DNA of 64,000 nt, taken from assembly GCF_029227915.1 (NCBI RefSeq), contig NC_079888.1, forward strand, positions 9,097,001 to 9,161,000, read 5' to 3'. The DNA is from Hydractinia symbiolongicarpus. Its lineage: Eukaryota; Cnidaria; Hydrozoa; Anthoathecata; Hydractiniidae. Below the pieces are notes generated by a model. That model was not told where the DNA came from and ran no database searches. It saw only the letters and a list, made by a program, of their open reading frames with translations. Below are positions 25,076 to 36,960 of the stretch, piece after piece (position 1 is the first letter of the stretch; each line of letters begins with the position of its first letter). A program made the position numbers and the translations under genes.

Positions 25076-28000
25076 CTAAATATAAAAATGAGTGATATTT
25101 TTTGGGTGAAGCAGTTTAGCAAAATGCAACTTGGCAAAAACCTGCCCACGCAAATCGAAAGTTTTTAATGCAATCCAAAGAGCCTAAACCAGAAGGAATA
25201 TTTATGACATGCTGTAGTTTGCATGCCACAACTAATTCCACAATACTTTCATGTGCGGTTGCATTGCATGAAAATAATGACATATGTATATATATATGAT
25301 TTATCCAGTCTTAAACCTTGACTTTTGAACCAAACTTTCTTTGATAGAACTGTATAGTTTCAACCTATAGTTTCAAAACTGATGAGGAAGAAAAAGACTT
25401 TTCTAGGATCCACAAAAAACTGGTGCCAGTGCTGTGGTCACTACCAAGCCAAAGAAATTCCTGACAATCATTTTAAAGGCTTAATGGCTTGCTGGTTTAC
25501 AACAATGGCCTTCTCTGAAAATATGCTACTATCATAAAAATTTCCAGGGTCCAGGCCTTTACATGCCTGAACTAACTTTTGTGTACTATCTTTCGCTCGC
25601 CTTAGCACTGTCATGATGTGTTATAAAAAGTGCAATTTTAGCACTTTCTTACTTTTTATAACACTGCAACAGGCCTTGCAATGAGTCACGATCAAATCTT
25701 AGCGTTCACATGAATGTTTGCTACCTGAGCATTGAATCGCTTGCATGAATTTTTATTACAGACGAACCATAAAAACATATTTGAACGTTCTTGCTATAGA
25801 ATACAGTTTAAACTCTGTTTATCAGTGTATTTTTAACATGGGTTGAAGGGCAGTTAATGTTCAAACCATAGGTACCATTTAACATGTGTTTTCAACCTGA
25901 ATTCTTGTTTCAATTTTTCAGGTTCAACCATCAATAGAACCTATTCCACTTTCTTGACAGATTTGCACATGTTTATCAAAATGATTTGTAGAAACGCCTC
26001 TCGCACTTCACAAACAAGCGATACAAAATTTCACAATTGTAATGGACACCAACTTCTATGAAATCAAACTTGAATGATATACTACTGCATATACCAGCAA
26101 AAGAGTTGAAGTCTTGTGTATGTAGGATTAATTTTCAATGCACAGTACAGTCCAGAAGTAGGCATACACATGTACTCAACTTGCAAAAATTATTGCTTTT
26201 ATTCGAAAACACAATAGGATAGCAAGTTCCTTTGAAATCACGCGAAAATAATTGCTTCCTGTTACAAACAAAAGCATAGCAAGAAACATTGTTTATAAAC
26301 AATATTCTGTGCCAGAAAAATTAGCAAAGGCCATTGAATTTTTATTTTTTTTAACAAAAACTAATTAACGCGCGATTTTAATCTCGATATATTTTAAAAA
26401 CACAAGCTCTTTTAAAAAACAACAAATCCAATGGTCAAATATTTAAAAAAAAATAATGCTGCTACTTTTGAAAACTTTTAGTAATATTTCTTTATCACTG
26501 AAACATATTTTTTAACATGCAAAACTTTTAAAAGTTCTTCTTATAAAAAGCAACGTTTAACATCGTAAAAGGAAAAACCCTACATTCGGGATTTTTCCCT
26601 TCACATAAGATTTCGAAAACAAATTAAATTTCAATACCAAAGAAAGAAAAAATCTAAAAATCTAACTTTTGACGTTCTTGATAGATCAAAAACATTTTTT
26701 TTTAAATTTTGATACCGAAGAAAGAGTCTAAAAATATAACTTTTGACATGAATAAAAAGTGGAAACGCTCTTTGTAGGGACATTGTGTTCTGGTAAGGAG
26801 AAAAAGAAACTAAGTCAAAAACACGTTCACGTAGATGGAATTATTTAGTTTTAAAATATACTGTATGCATTGCAAAATGTAAGAAATATATTGACCATGT
26901 TTTAAAGTTTTACCAATCGTCGCACAATGAGGAAGAAGAGCATCTGGACATTAAAACATTTTTAAATCTTTATGTATTTTACATTTTTCTGTATAATTAT
27001 CTTTTTTAAAAGAAAATAAGACTTTAATATTTACAACATTTAAAATCAATGTTTTAACATTACTTGAATTTTATAACAATTATTCTTATCTCTTGAAAGC
27101 TTTAAACATTGCTTCCAACCAACAATGCTTCTCGCTGACTATTTATTTTCAGTGCAAATCTTTTTTTAGTAAAACTATCAAACAGAGTTGATAGCATTTT
27201 AAATACTTAAAACACGATCTAACAAAGCTTTTCTATCGCGATTATTTGTTCTTAAATTTTTGAAACGCGATTTTTTCTATCGACGTTCTTCGTTCTTAAT
27301 TTTTTAAAACCAAATCTAAAAAAAAAGCATTTCCATCGCAACTCTTCGTTTTTAAATTTTTAAAACGTGTTTTAAATCTATCAAAAGTAAAGTTTCCATC
27401 TTAAAATATAATTTTTTCTATCGCTAAAAGCTTTATTTACCCCGCGCAACCAACAATGCCTTCTAACTAGTCTATATAATTTCCATGCAAAACTACTATT
27501 TAATAAAACTATTAAACAATGGCTCTTTGTGTCACATTGGTAGAGTTGATAACATTTACAATTATGCCATTGGAAATAATTATGTTCACACTATTTAACA
27601 ATAGTTAAGCGCAGTTATAATAAGTTATTTTTTCTTTAAGAATCTTTTGTTTATTAGGCACAAGTTAATGACTTACAAGACTCTCAAGATAATTAATAAG
27701 AACAAAAGATAAACAACTACCGCCTCTTGGAAAAAGGTGTGAAACTTGAGTGTACATGTACCTTACATTTGGACTGGACTGTAATATCACGTTTCAGTGG
27801 CAGACTTTTCAAAAGGAACAAAAAAAATCCCTTGTGCACATTTTTTACGAGAGCGATTGATCACTCGGGGGACTATCATGCAAGATTTTCAGGCAAGCGA
27901 TTGATCACTTGGGGGGCCATTAATTCATGCTAAGGCCTGCTGCAAAAACACGTCAACAAAACTTATGCTTTAACACATTTTATAGCAACATATTTCTAAC

Positions 28001-28180
28001 ATTTTCACTTTATAACAAAGCCTTGTTCTCAAAATAATCTTTAAATTTCAGCGTAATGCTTAGTTTGTGATGTTTTTTTATGTTTTAGCTACCCAAAAAT
28101 TTAATACAAAAACAAGAAAATGAAATACCTTTTTAATTTTTTTTTTAACCTTTTTATGATTTACTTATTTACCAGGGAAA
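25076..28180. other. Gene-free stretch (upstream part of the unrecognised gene may lie here)
   Basis: No exon could be supported. The region is AT-rich, with a minisatellite at its right side. Missing 5' exons of the minus-strand gene ending at 20308 probably lie here or further right, but I could not pick them out with confidence. Confidence 0.4.
27210..27420. repeat. Degenerate ~50-60 bp minisatellite, array 1
   Basis: Three to four imperfect units carry the phrase TCTATCGC..TTCTTCGTTCTTAA followed by TTTTTAAAACG. The same unit makes a cleaner array at 35575-35905, so this is a dispersed minisatellite family. Confidence 0.65.
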
Positions 28181-28184
28181 ACTT

Positions 28185-28905
28185 ATATATCCATATAATA
28201 ATACAGAGACTGTGTCTATCCGTAACAGGCAAAGTGGATGTCTTCACTTTCCTTTGATGTTGTCGAAAAATGCATGTCTTATATCTTAAATTTTATGACG
28301 TTACAGCACAACGTGAATAATACTACTTTAACGTCAATATCTTATATTAAATTATATAATGAAGCCATTACAATGCACCTAAAACTTTGTGCACCTAAAA
28401 CAAGTTGGTGACATCAATGATTTTTCACGGCATGGATAACTATGGACTACCCGGGACCAATTTGGGTAAGTTTCCCAAACCTGGGTCCCTGAATCCGTTT
28501 TGGAATGAACAGGTCATCAAAAAAACCTTCAAACCCTAATATCTTGCAACCGTTTGTCACAAGTACATGATCCTATACATTTTCTTGATCAGCGTTTCAA
28601 GATCTATACGATGAAGGCAACAGGTATACAAATTTCTAAAGTAATTTTTTTATGTTTTTTACAGGTCTTTGCTGACATCAGTAAAATTTTTAAACCCTGA
28701 TATCTCCTAAGGCGTTCATCGAAAACATATGATCTTATACATTATTGTGATCAACGTTTCAACCTCTACACAATACAGGCAATGAATAAACTAAATTTCT
28801 CCAATTTTTTTTGCATCTCTACTGCTGACGTCAGCAAAAAATCTTAAACATCCTATTTTTCAATTGTCCGTCTGACTAAGTGGAATTCTCCACAGGCCTT
28901 ATTGA
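28185..28905 (+). repeat. Dispersed repeat family A, copy 2
   Basis: This is the longest copy here. Its left end (around CCGTAACAGGCAAAGTGGATG) matches the outer end of the inverted copy at 60.2-60.7 kb. The interior repeats TTTAACGTCAATATCTTATA, CATGATCCTATACATTTTCT and GCTGACATCAG, and the right end, near TTGACTAGT, matches copy 1. Confidence 0.7.
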
Positions 28906-29943
28906 CTAGTTAATAATAAATAAAAATATAAATAATATGCAATAAAAATTCAAATTCATAAAACATACTAACGTTCCATGCAGAAAAAACAACAATAGAT
29001 TAAATCAATTTTACTGTTTTCTACAGTGATTTAATTTAACCACAAGTGGTTAGGCGACTCCAACTTAATTAGTTGTTCTACAGGCGAAGTCAACAGTAAC
29101 TTACGGTCTGTCGGTCGGCGAAATAAAAATAATTTTATTGAGAATGTATGGTCGGAACAACAACAACATAAAAACAACATAACAACGGAGGAGGGTGTAA
29201 AGCATATTTTTCTAAGAATTTTTTTCACCACGCACGAAGAAATTTTTTTGTTGCAAAGGAAAAATAAAATTTGTCTCACTACAAATTAGTAACGGTGTTA
29301 CGACAAGCGTATTCTACCTTGGTTTTATTATTTTTCCTAATTTTAAACATATATAATAATTATAATAAAGGAGGGTGTTACAAAAATAATAATCTGTCTT
29401 GTTTTTTTGCGAAAATAGCTAATATTTATTATAAATAACATAAAAATTTAAACTTATGTTTAACCACATAAGTATTTTTGTGATTACAAAATTAGTGATC
29501 GCGCAATTACCATGAACAAAGAATCAACTGCAAGTGGCCTTAACAACGGTGGTCCTAAATTAACGTTATTTATTCCATTTGTTTAGTATAACTCTAGATT
29601 GCCATTTAATCAACAAAATAAAACATCATTGATTATCTTCTAAGCTTGTTATATTTTCACGAGATGAGATGAGAAAATGTGTTTTTTTTTCAAAAAATTT
29701 TCCTTTGAAACTTTTTGCTTGATATTATTTTTTGATATTATCGTCCAGCAAACAGTGTACATCACGGGACTTGAATTAATTTATATAAATTTTTTATCAA
29801 GCTAAGTTTAAAAGATAATTATATCAAATAGCCGTGTTTTTTTTAAAATTGCCACTGCTATATGTTATACCCATGGTTATGGAACTTACAAAAAAAGTTT
29901 TAAAAATAAATGATCACGGCCCAACATTTAAAGGTGGTCTTAA

Positions 29944-31365
29944 CCCTTCCCGCCCCAGGCATTTTTTAACACATTATGTCCCTGATCCCAGGCGTTTTTA
30001 GCAAAAAAACACAATTTTCGTAAATTTTATAATATTAGTCTAAAATAAACCTTAACAACTAATTTAAAGCATATACTATGTTTAAAATGCATGTAAGGTA
30101 TTTCTCTTTTTTAAAAAATGGTCATAAAGCATTATCAAGTCCCGGTTCGACTCCGGTAATAGACAATTCAGTAAGAATTGTAAGTATATAAAAGGAAAGT
30201 TGCCAATCCGTCTATTAGCCATGCTTAGATTGTGCTCATTGGACCACAACCTATGCTTAGTTAGTGCTTTAGACCAGCAAATAAAAGAAATGTTAGAGGA
30301 ACTTCTTATCAAAAATATATAAAACATAATTTTGAGATATATAAAACATAATGTATATACTAAAACGTTATCAGTTTCTCAGTTCTCTATTCGGACATCA
30401 TTTGAATATATTTACCAATGAAATCTTTATAATTATGATAAAGCATCCATTTTTGACATGACAGTTCTTGGAAATGGAGTAAAAATAGTAGTGTCTGTTG
30501 ACCAATAAGACTTTATTAAATCTTTTTTACTATGCCGAAATAAAAAGTTAAAGCCAAGAACCTTGACATTTTTTCAGTAGAAATTCCATTTACTGGCCAT
30601 CTAGCCAGGTCTGAAGAGGGAGGAAGACCATCACCAGCTTTTTTAAGAAATTCATGAGCATAGCGACTAGTTTCAGTAGTTATATCATAAATAATTTCAT
30701 TGGTGATAAACAGTTTGAAAAAATAAAGTTCGTCGGCATCCTCAGGAATATCAACATTTATTCCAGGATTTGCAGCAAAATGGGGCAACTTTTGTAACTT
30801 CTTGTCACCAGATTTCCATTGCCCCATGTTCCAACCATGAGGGTTTGGTTCCGTTCTAGCTTTCTTTGAACTTCATCATTATTATCAGTTGAACTTTCAT
30901 CAACAAACTCTTCCCCACCATCAGAAAATCCAAAAAAATCTTCGTCATCACTATCACTCTGGCCAAATAATCTGTTAATTAGATCATCACTTGCTACTAC
31001 ATCCTCATCGCTATCCTCTTCAAGGTTTAATTCATTAATAGAGAGGCCAAATGATGCATTACTGCTGCTAAAAGGCGAAGATCCAGAGCCACAGCATGCG
31101 CTAAATCCAGCCGCCATCTTTGTTTTAATTTTAAAAAGCAAATCTGCATAACTTACGGTAGCCGAATTTAAAAATCATCAGATCAAGCGCAAATGAGAGA
31201 TAAATTATTCTAGTGTTAAAAAAATCGATCTTGTTAGTTTTAAAGATACAAGGCAACCGTGAGGGCCGTTTAAAGTGGTCCTAGTGAAATCCCGGACCTG
31301 TCCTGGATCAGGATTATTTTAGTGCAGCAATATCCCGGACTAGTCCGAGAACGGGACGGGAAGGG
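29944..31365 (-). mobile_element. Decayed piggyBac transposon with intact ends
   Basis: TTAA at 29940-29943 and 31366-31369 flanks a 1422-bp element. The termini are inverted: CCCTTCCCGCCCC on the left and its counterpart CCCTTCCCGTCCC on the right. A second sub-terminal inverted pair (CCTGATCCCAGG / CCTGGATCAGG) lies inside. TTAA duplication, CCC-starting ends and a piggyBac-like N-terminal transposase fragment agree. The element is too short for a full piggyBac transposase and lacks the catalytic core. Confidence 0.88.
30440..31117 (-). pseudogene. piggyBac-like (PGBD) transposase, N-terminal part, frameshifted and truncated
   Basis: An ATG at 31117 starts MAAGFSACCGSG, followed by an acidic N-terminal region typical of PGBD proteins. 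Around 30830 the reading changes frame: the first frame drifts to nonsense, while the second (from about 30827) reads PGINVDIPEDADELYFFKLF and NEIIYDIT, the conserved start of the DDE_Tnp_1_7 domain. A stop at 30516-30518 ends that frame, but YWSTD..FTPFPRTVMS can still be read just beyond in another frame, so at least two frame breaks exist. The aspartate catalytic core is absent. It cannot make an active transposase. Confidence 0.82.
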
Positions 31366-31369
31366 TTAA

Positions 31370-32300
31370 AAGTAACATGCCCTATAATGGTTAAATGCTT
31401 CAGCATTATTATATGCTCTTCTATCATGCCTGCTAAAATTTGTTAAATTTTAACACTTTCAGATTGCACAACCAATACCTACGAAACGATGGTGATAGTA
31501 CAATAGTGTTAGTATACAAATATTCCTTAACAAAAAATGGAAACAACTTTAAATTTGCTCACAAGAAAATGTTTAAAACTCCTTTAAACCATCTTTTCTT
31601 TTTTTTGTAATTTAACTTAGGTTACTGAAAAAACAATAGAATGTCATTATTACTGTTATTGATTGATAACTATCAAAAGTAAACATGAAAACACGTCCTA
31701 ATGTTTAATTTATCAAATTCAAACACATTAAATTGCGAGTCAGGCATGATACTTCGTGTGTATCGTGCACTGGTTTTGTTGTTGTTGGTAATACCATAGA
31801 AAAAGAAGTTTATCAATGCTTACCTCAAATAGCTCTGTGTATCAGAATGCCTACTATTCAAACTTTGTAAGAAGCCCTTAGTGACCAAATAATAACTCAA
31901 TCATAGTGCCGTGTTTTTCCTGTTCGCGCACCATATAACATTACGTAATGCTATCCCAAAAAGATGTGTGCGCAGAAATGGAGGTAACGGAAACATTACT
32001 GCCAATATATAAATGTTCAATTTACAAGGGTGTATGTCATCATTTGTGCTTGTGCAAAGCACCGTTGCTAAGGCACATGTTTTAGTTCAAATTATAGTCA
32101 AAAGATCGCTTTCTTAAAGCATAGATTATATTCTACTTTGCGTAATCCGTTTCTGAAAATTACTTCGCTAAAAAAGGATAAAAGTGACAACAAAGATTGC
32201 GCATAGACGCTGCGTTTGGAGTGGTAGGCAAAAGAAGCCAAGCTTTGAATGCATGTTTTACTTGTGTGGATTTTAAAATAAAATTGTGTCAGTATAGCAT
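31370..32300. other. Gene-free stretch
   Basis: Between the piggyBac element and the first SINE I see no exon, RNA gene or repeat that can be supported. Confidence 0.5.
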
Positions 32301-32650
32301 GGTAGATAGATAGATGTGCATATTTTACATGGTTAGCCTCACTAACATCGAGGGATATACCCTGTCTATTATTTCCAGGAGGGGCCTTAGCTTAGATGGA
32401 GAGTCCTAAAGTATTTAATGTTCATTTTGAGCTACGCAGGCCCAATTAGGTCCCGCACTCTACTAGACAACTCCCGGCAACATCTAACGACCCACACATG
32501 GAGCCTCTCCCCAATTTCCCTCACATGGCTTGGGTTAACCCAGGGCTATGGTAACATTCACTCGCCCATGTTGAATTGCCTTCAAGAGGAATCAAATCCC
32601 GGTCTCCCGCACAGAGTACGAGAGCTATAACCACTAATCTATGGTGCCAC
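32301..32650 (-). mobile_element. tRNA-headed SINE, copy 1 (minus)
   Basis: Read on the minus strand, it starts with a tRNA-like head carrying box A (TAGATTAGTGGTTA) and a box B-like GGGATTTGATTCC. A unique body follows, and it ends in a (GATA/ATCT)n tail at the low-coordinate side. It is full length compared with copies at 36.6 and 57 kb. RNA polymerase III transcription and retrotransposition by a partner LINE are inferred from SINE biology. The T-to-C change in box B suggests a weakened promoter. Confidence 0.88.
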
Positions 32651-33759
32651 AAATGGTTAAAACATATTGTGAATAAATGTTGAAACCCAAATTTTACCCA
32701 CGTTTTTATTGTGGGTTTTGTTTGTTTTCAACATTTTTTTCTGTGTCTGCTTGGTGTGTTTACATTTTTACCCCCATTTCTGCCCGAGCATCGGGCATTA
32801 CGTAATCACTTAGATGCGCGCACAAGTAAATATCGGGACTGTGATTCCATGTATTGGTCAGTCCAAATAAACGCCCAGAGTAACAGTTCAAAATTAAATA
32901 TATACTCAATTTCTTAAATTAAAAACACGGAAAACAAAAAGAAGCAGTTATGCACAGTACCGCCTGAATGTAATGTTACATGTACACGCACTTCACGATG
33001 TCGAGTAACGATGTCATGTTTACATAAAAAAACTTTGTCTCTATTGTTATCACACGTATTTTGCATGTTTCTATTTTTATCTATAGGTGCGTGTGTTAAC
33101 AATAATATATACAAAAAACTTTTTTTTTCGAATTTAAAGGTACTGTTTGATTAAAAATCAACTAAAATTTTGACAAAAAATTTTTTTCTGTAACTAATTT
33201 CTATAAAAGAATTAAATAATTATTTGTTTTCTCTCCAACACCAACTGAACAACATCTCATTCTTGTTTACAAAAAAAGCATGCGGTCTCTCGCTTCGATT
33301 GTTTGGATGGTGGATGATAGGCACTAAAGCAAGGCTGAAATTATATGTTGTGTGTGACGTATTTACCTGGAGCGCGCCGAAGTGACCAAAATAAATAAAA
33401 CGTGAGCCAGGCTGGTATTTTATTATACGTTTAAAAATTTTGGTAATTTTACCCCCTGAATTGTGAAAGACCGCTTTTTATGAATTATTCATATGGAATT
33501 AAAAAATCGAAGGCCAGAGATGTGTCGAGACCTTAAGGTAAACACACACTGTGCTAATTCTGTACGAACCTAAGCACGAAGCATTTGCTAATAAAACTTA
33601 AAGTTCAATATGACTTTAGCCTTAGGGTCGCATAGTTGTTTCCCAGTACTCTAAAGCCAACCAATCAATAATTAAAAATTAGTTTTCTCCTTACTAGATG
33701 TCCCGCCACAGAGAGATTAGACTCAGATTGTACATTCAGTAAGGTTGAGAGGCAGAATA

Positions 33760-33921
33760 ATGTCATGGTGCGCTGTTGTGAATTGCACTAACAACAGTCA
33801 AAAAAAACAGGATAAAAATTTTTTTCGCTGCACAAGGATCCAAAAAAAAAATTTTCCGTACAAGGAAAAACCAAAAGTCAGAGAAATATCTGAACGGAGG
33901 AAAGAAAAGGATGTTAAGGAG
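33760..33921 (+). CDS. THAP-domain first exon, probably of a Kolobok-type transposase
   Basis: ATG at 33760 opens 54 codons ending at a GAG|GTGAGT donor. The peptide begins MSWCAVVNCTNNSQK, the start of a THAP zinc finger (C-x4-C near the N-terminus), and later has VREISERRKEK, matching the conserved ELSERR block seen in many invertebrate THAP proteins. The usual tryptophan after that block is replaced by aspartate, and the central phenylalanine/histidine part looks altered, so the finger may be defective. THAP domains bind DNA and occur in P-element and Kolobok transposases. I could not trace the next exon. The position inside a TTAA-flanked TIR unit supports transposon origin. Confidence 0.55.
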
Positions 33922-34205
33922 GTGAGTGGGGGCTGGTAACAAGGTGGTGGTTCGAAATCTCTCTGTCATGGAGTGCCACCAAAGATGTCCACAGTGTACT
34001 CTTCAAAAAAACCACCGCTCCGGATTTTTTGTGTTCCGTAATACATTTTTTATTTGAAAAATATTACAATATTACTCAATCACACTCGCATATAAGAATT
34101 ACTCATGAGGAGTAGAAAATTTTATACCATGTAATTAAAAATATTTAATAGAATCCAGTCTTTTTCAGGAGAGGCGTGCGATCGCATGCCGCACGCCTTG
34201 GCACA

Positions 34206-34247
34206 TTATTTTTCAGGCGTGTGATTAATCACACGCCTGAAAAATAA
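34206..34247. repeat. Perfect 42-bp palindrome
   Basis: Positions 34206-34247 equal their own reverse complement, centred on GATT|AATC, with CAGGCGTGTGATT as the inner half-site. A related GGCGTGCGATCGC segment lies just left at about 34174, and another at 60196-60215. It may form a cruciform or be the fused ends of a small transposon. Confidence 0.9.
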
Positions 34248-35574
34248 ATATTGAATTTTCAAAGTCAATCTATAAAAAAAAAAGCCTATTCATAGCCAAC
34301 CTGACCATCCTAGCTAATTCACTGACTCCTGACTTAGTTAAAAGAACGACGTAGACATAAATCTCTTTTGGCTGGCTCCTTCGTCGTTGGTAACCAGGTC
34401 TTACACAAGAAATCCAGCCATGCAGTTCTTAACTAATGCAAAGGTGAACGCTGACGGAGCACAGATGAAGCAAGTCTGCAAAACTGCACTTACAGGAGGA
34501 ATAGACATTTTATCATGGATTAAATTGTAGATAATTTCTTCATTTGACAAAATAATTGGAAACCATAGCAGGTCCAAATTAAATAGATTTTTTCTTTATG
34601 CCTGTAAAAACGAAACACACGGGCGGTGTAAATTTTTTTCTGTAAAAAATTTGTTTAAGTGTAGCTGAACTTTTTGAATGAATTTTGAAGTTTTATTTAA
34701 GCCACGTGGATAAAGATTTTTTTTAATTTAAAAACAAAGCATATTTTTGCCTATTTGCTAGTGATGACCTGAAAAATAAACAATAAATATAAAAATGACA
34801 GTATAGTCATGCATACTATTTCGGACATGTAGAAAAGGAAGTTAAGATTGAGAGAGTCGCTATACCAGTAAACGCTCAATCATCGTGTTTGGGGTTCACA
34901 ATTTAAAACGTCCCCCACTTTTCTACCGCGAAATGAATGCGCAATAAAAATAACCAGGGAGCCCGTATCGCAGGCGTAACATTCGTTGCATGTGCGAATC
35001 ATCACACACCTACTCAAATATTCCTGACCTGCAAATTATTTTCATTCATTTCTATCTTCATGAAGAACTTTTAAAACAAAGGAAAAAAATTATAAACATT
35101 TAGTCGTTCGATGCGCAAGTCAGGGGGGGTTCGACTAATAAGAAGCCAGGTAACTACGTCACAAGCAAAAATATGCTGAATAATGATTTGACTTAGTCCT
35201 TTTGCCGCGTTCGAAAGTTCGTGAAGATGGTAGGCGAGTGCAGCAAGATCAAAACAAACAAACGATGGTGCTAAGTATTGGATAAATCTTTGTTGTTTAA
35301 GAGTGCAATCTTCGTTATTTTTGATACTTAATAAAACAAAAGAAAATATATTGTTTTTAATCGGACAGTACCTTTAAGACATGCATGTTATTGTTTAAAT
35401 GTGTTAATAATCACAAAATATCAACTATAATTTTCGGGAATAATATAAAAGTTTTTTTGCAAGTGTTTTTTCTTATCGCTAAAAAGTTTTATTTATATAT
35501 TCATAGAAATAATTATTTTTTCACTGCGCTAAAAAAATTTTTTTAAGATAAATATTTAATAAAAACTTTGTTCT

Positions 35575-35905
35575 TACATTTTTAAAATGCGATTTAACGA
35601 AGCTTTTATATCGCTATTCTTCGTTCTTAAACTTTTAAAATGCAATCTAAAGAAGCTTCTCTATCGCTGTTCTTCGTTCTTAAATTTTTAAAACGCGATC
35701 TAAAAAATCATATCTATCGCCGATTTTCGTTCTTAAAGTTTTAAAATGCAATCTAAGGAAGCTTTTCTATCGCCGTTCTTCGTTCTTAAACTTTTAAAAT
35801 GCGATCCAACGAAGCTTTTCTACCGCCGTTCTTCGTTCTTAAATTTTTAAAACGCAATCTAAAAAAGCAATTATATCGCCGTTTGTCATTCTTAAATTTT
35901 TAAAT
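35575..35905. repeat. ~60-bp minisatellite, array 2
   Basis: About five and a half units repeat GCTTTTCTATCGCCGTTC, TTCGTTCTTAAA and TTTTAAAATGCGATC in order. Units differ by point changes and small indels. It lies just right of the Kolobok-like element and inside the outer 30-bp inverted repeats. Confidence 0.85.
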
Positions 35906-36497
35906 CTTTATAACTCATTGCATGTATAGACAAAACATATAACATTTCTTTTGCGTGCAGAACAATAACATTTGCTTACGCATTTAATCGGAGATACTTT
36001 AACAAATAAATCCAAGTATGAATAAAAGATGTTCGTGCGCTGAAACAATAAAGACACAAAGGGTAATTAACTTTTTAAACATTTTTTGTGTTAATCTCTT
36101 AGCAGGTGCGGTACTTATAAAAAACAATAAGCCACACGGAAATTTCATCATCTATTTAACAATGGATATATAGTAAAAACAAAAGTTCTTATTATAAGTT
36201 CTTTCTCTTTTAAAGCTCATGTAAAGGTGCACATGTAACATTACATTCAGGCGGTACTGTAGGAAAAACTAGGTAGCTAAATCTTTGTAAGGCCGTCATT
36301 AAAAATATGCACGACCGACTCATTTTTGCGGGGTCTTCAGAACGAGAACACAACATATTTTTGTTTTTTTTAAAAAAATGTTTTTGCAATGTGATGCCGT
36401 TTTTACTTGCTGAAAAACAAATGCGTTTAAGATTCTTGATTTTTCAAAACTAGTACACAACAGGGCCTCTACCCTTATTGTAATAGATCTGTAAGAT

Positions 36498-36548
36498 ATT
36501 TGTGAGGCTAGCCATGTAAAATATGCACATCTATCTATCTATCTATCT
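36498..36548 (+). mobile_element. 5'-truncated SINE, copy 2
   Basis: Only the last ~50 bp of the SINE remain: TGTGAGGCTAGCCATGTAAA followed by an ATCT tail. It is bracketed by a 23-bp direct repeat (36475-36497 and 36548-36570), consistent with a target-site duplication from a 5'-truncated insertion. Confidence 0.75.
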
Positions 36549-36596
36549 TATTGTAATAGATCTGTAAGATCTGTAAAAAAAATTATTATTATTATT

Positions 36597-36960
36597 GCGG
36601 CGCCGTAGATTAGTGGTTATAGCTCTCGTACTCTGTGCGGGAGACCGGGGTTCGATTCCTCTTGACGGCGATTCAACATGGGCGAGTGAGTGTTACCATA
36701 GCCCCGGGTTAACCCAAGCCATGTGAGGGAAATTGGAAAGATGGCACACTGTGTGGGCCGTTGGATGTTGCCGGGAGTTGTCTAGTAGAGCGCGGGCTCT
36801 AATTGGGTCTGCGTAGCTCAAAATGAGCATTAAATACTCTAGGACTCTCCATCTACGCCATGGCCCCTCCTGGAAATAATAGACAGGGTATATCCCTCGA
36901 TATTTGTGAGGCTAGCCATGTAAAATATGCACATCTATCTATCTATCTATCTATCTATCT
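36597..36960 (+). mobile_element. tRNA-headed SINE, copy 3 (full length)
   Basis: The tRNA-like head spans about 36597-36671, with box A TAGATTAGTGG at 36606-36616 and box B GGTTCGATTCC at 36649-36659. The head resembles tRNA-Asp, especially in GGGAGACCGGGGTTCGATTC. A ~230-bp body follows and an (ATCT)n tail ends the element. A 43-bp direct repeat flanks the region (36548-36590 and 36960-37002), extending the repeat also used by copy 2. Both promoter boxes look functional. Confidence 0.9.

Larger units (their letters stand above)
33138..35373 (+). mobile_element. Kolobok-like DNA transposon (TTAA duplication, THAP exon)
   Basis: TTAA at 33134-33137 and 35374-35377 flanks a 2236-bp unit whose ends are inverted: AGGTACTGTTTGATTAAAAA on the left and, on the other end, the same with two changes. 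TTAA duplication, purine-starting ends and a THAP zinc-finger exon inside are the published hallmarks of the Kolobok superfamily. I did not identify a full transposase core, so it is probably internally deleted or decayed. Confidence 0.6.
32954..36260. repeat. Perfect 30-bp inverted repeats bracketing 3.3 kb
   Basis: The segment 32954-32983 (ACAGTACCGCCTGAATGT...) is exactly reverse-complementary to 36231-36260. They enclose the Kolobok-like element, whose own ends start with the related AGGTACTGT. This could be an outer, older transposon into which the inner one inserted, or a duplicated terminal segment. No target duplication was evident outside the arms. Confidence 0.7.

Noticed and set aside
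30125-30170. tRNA T-arm-like GGTTCGACTCC
   Set aside because: No acceptor stem, D-arm or anticodon arm can be folded around it; it lies in the decayed piggyBac interior.
36597-36671. Genuine tRNA gene
   Set aside because: The tRNA-like head recurs with the same ~230-bp body and tail at other loci, and the acceptor stem is incomplete, so it is a SINE promoter.
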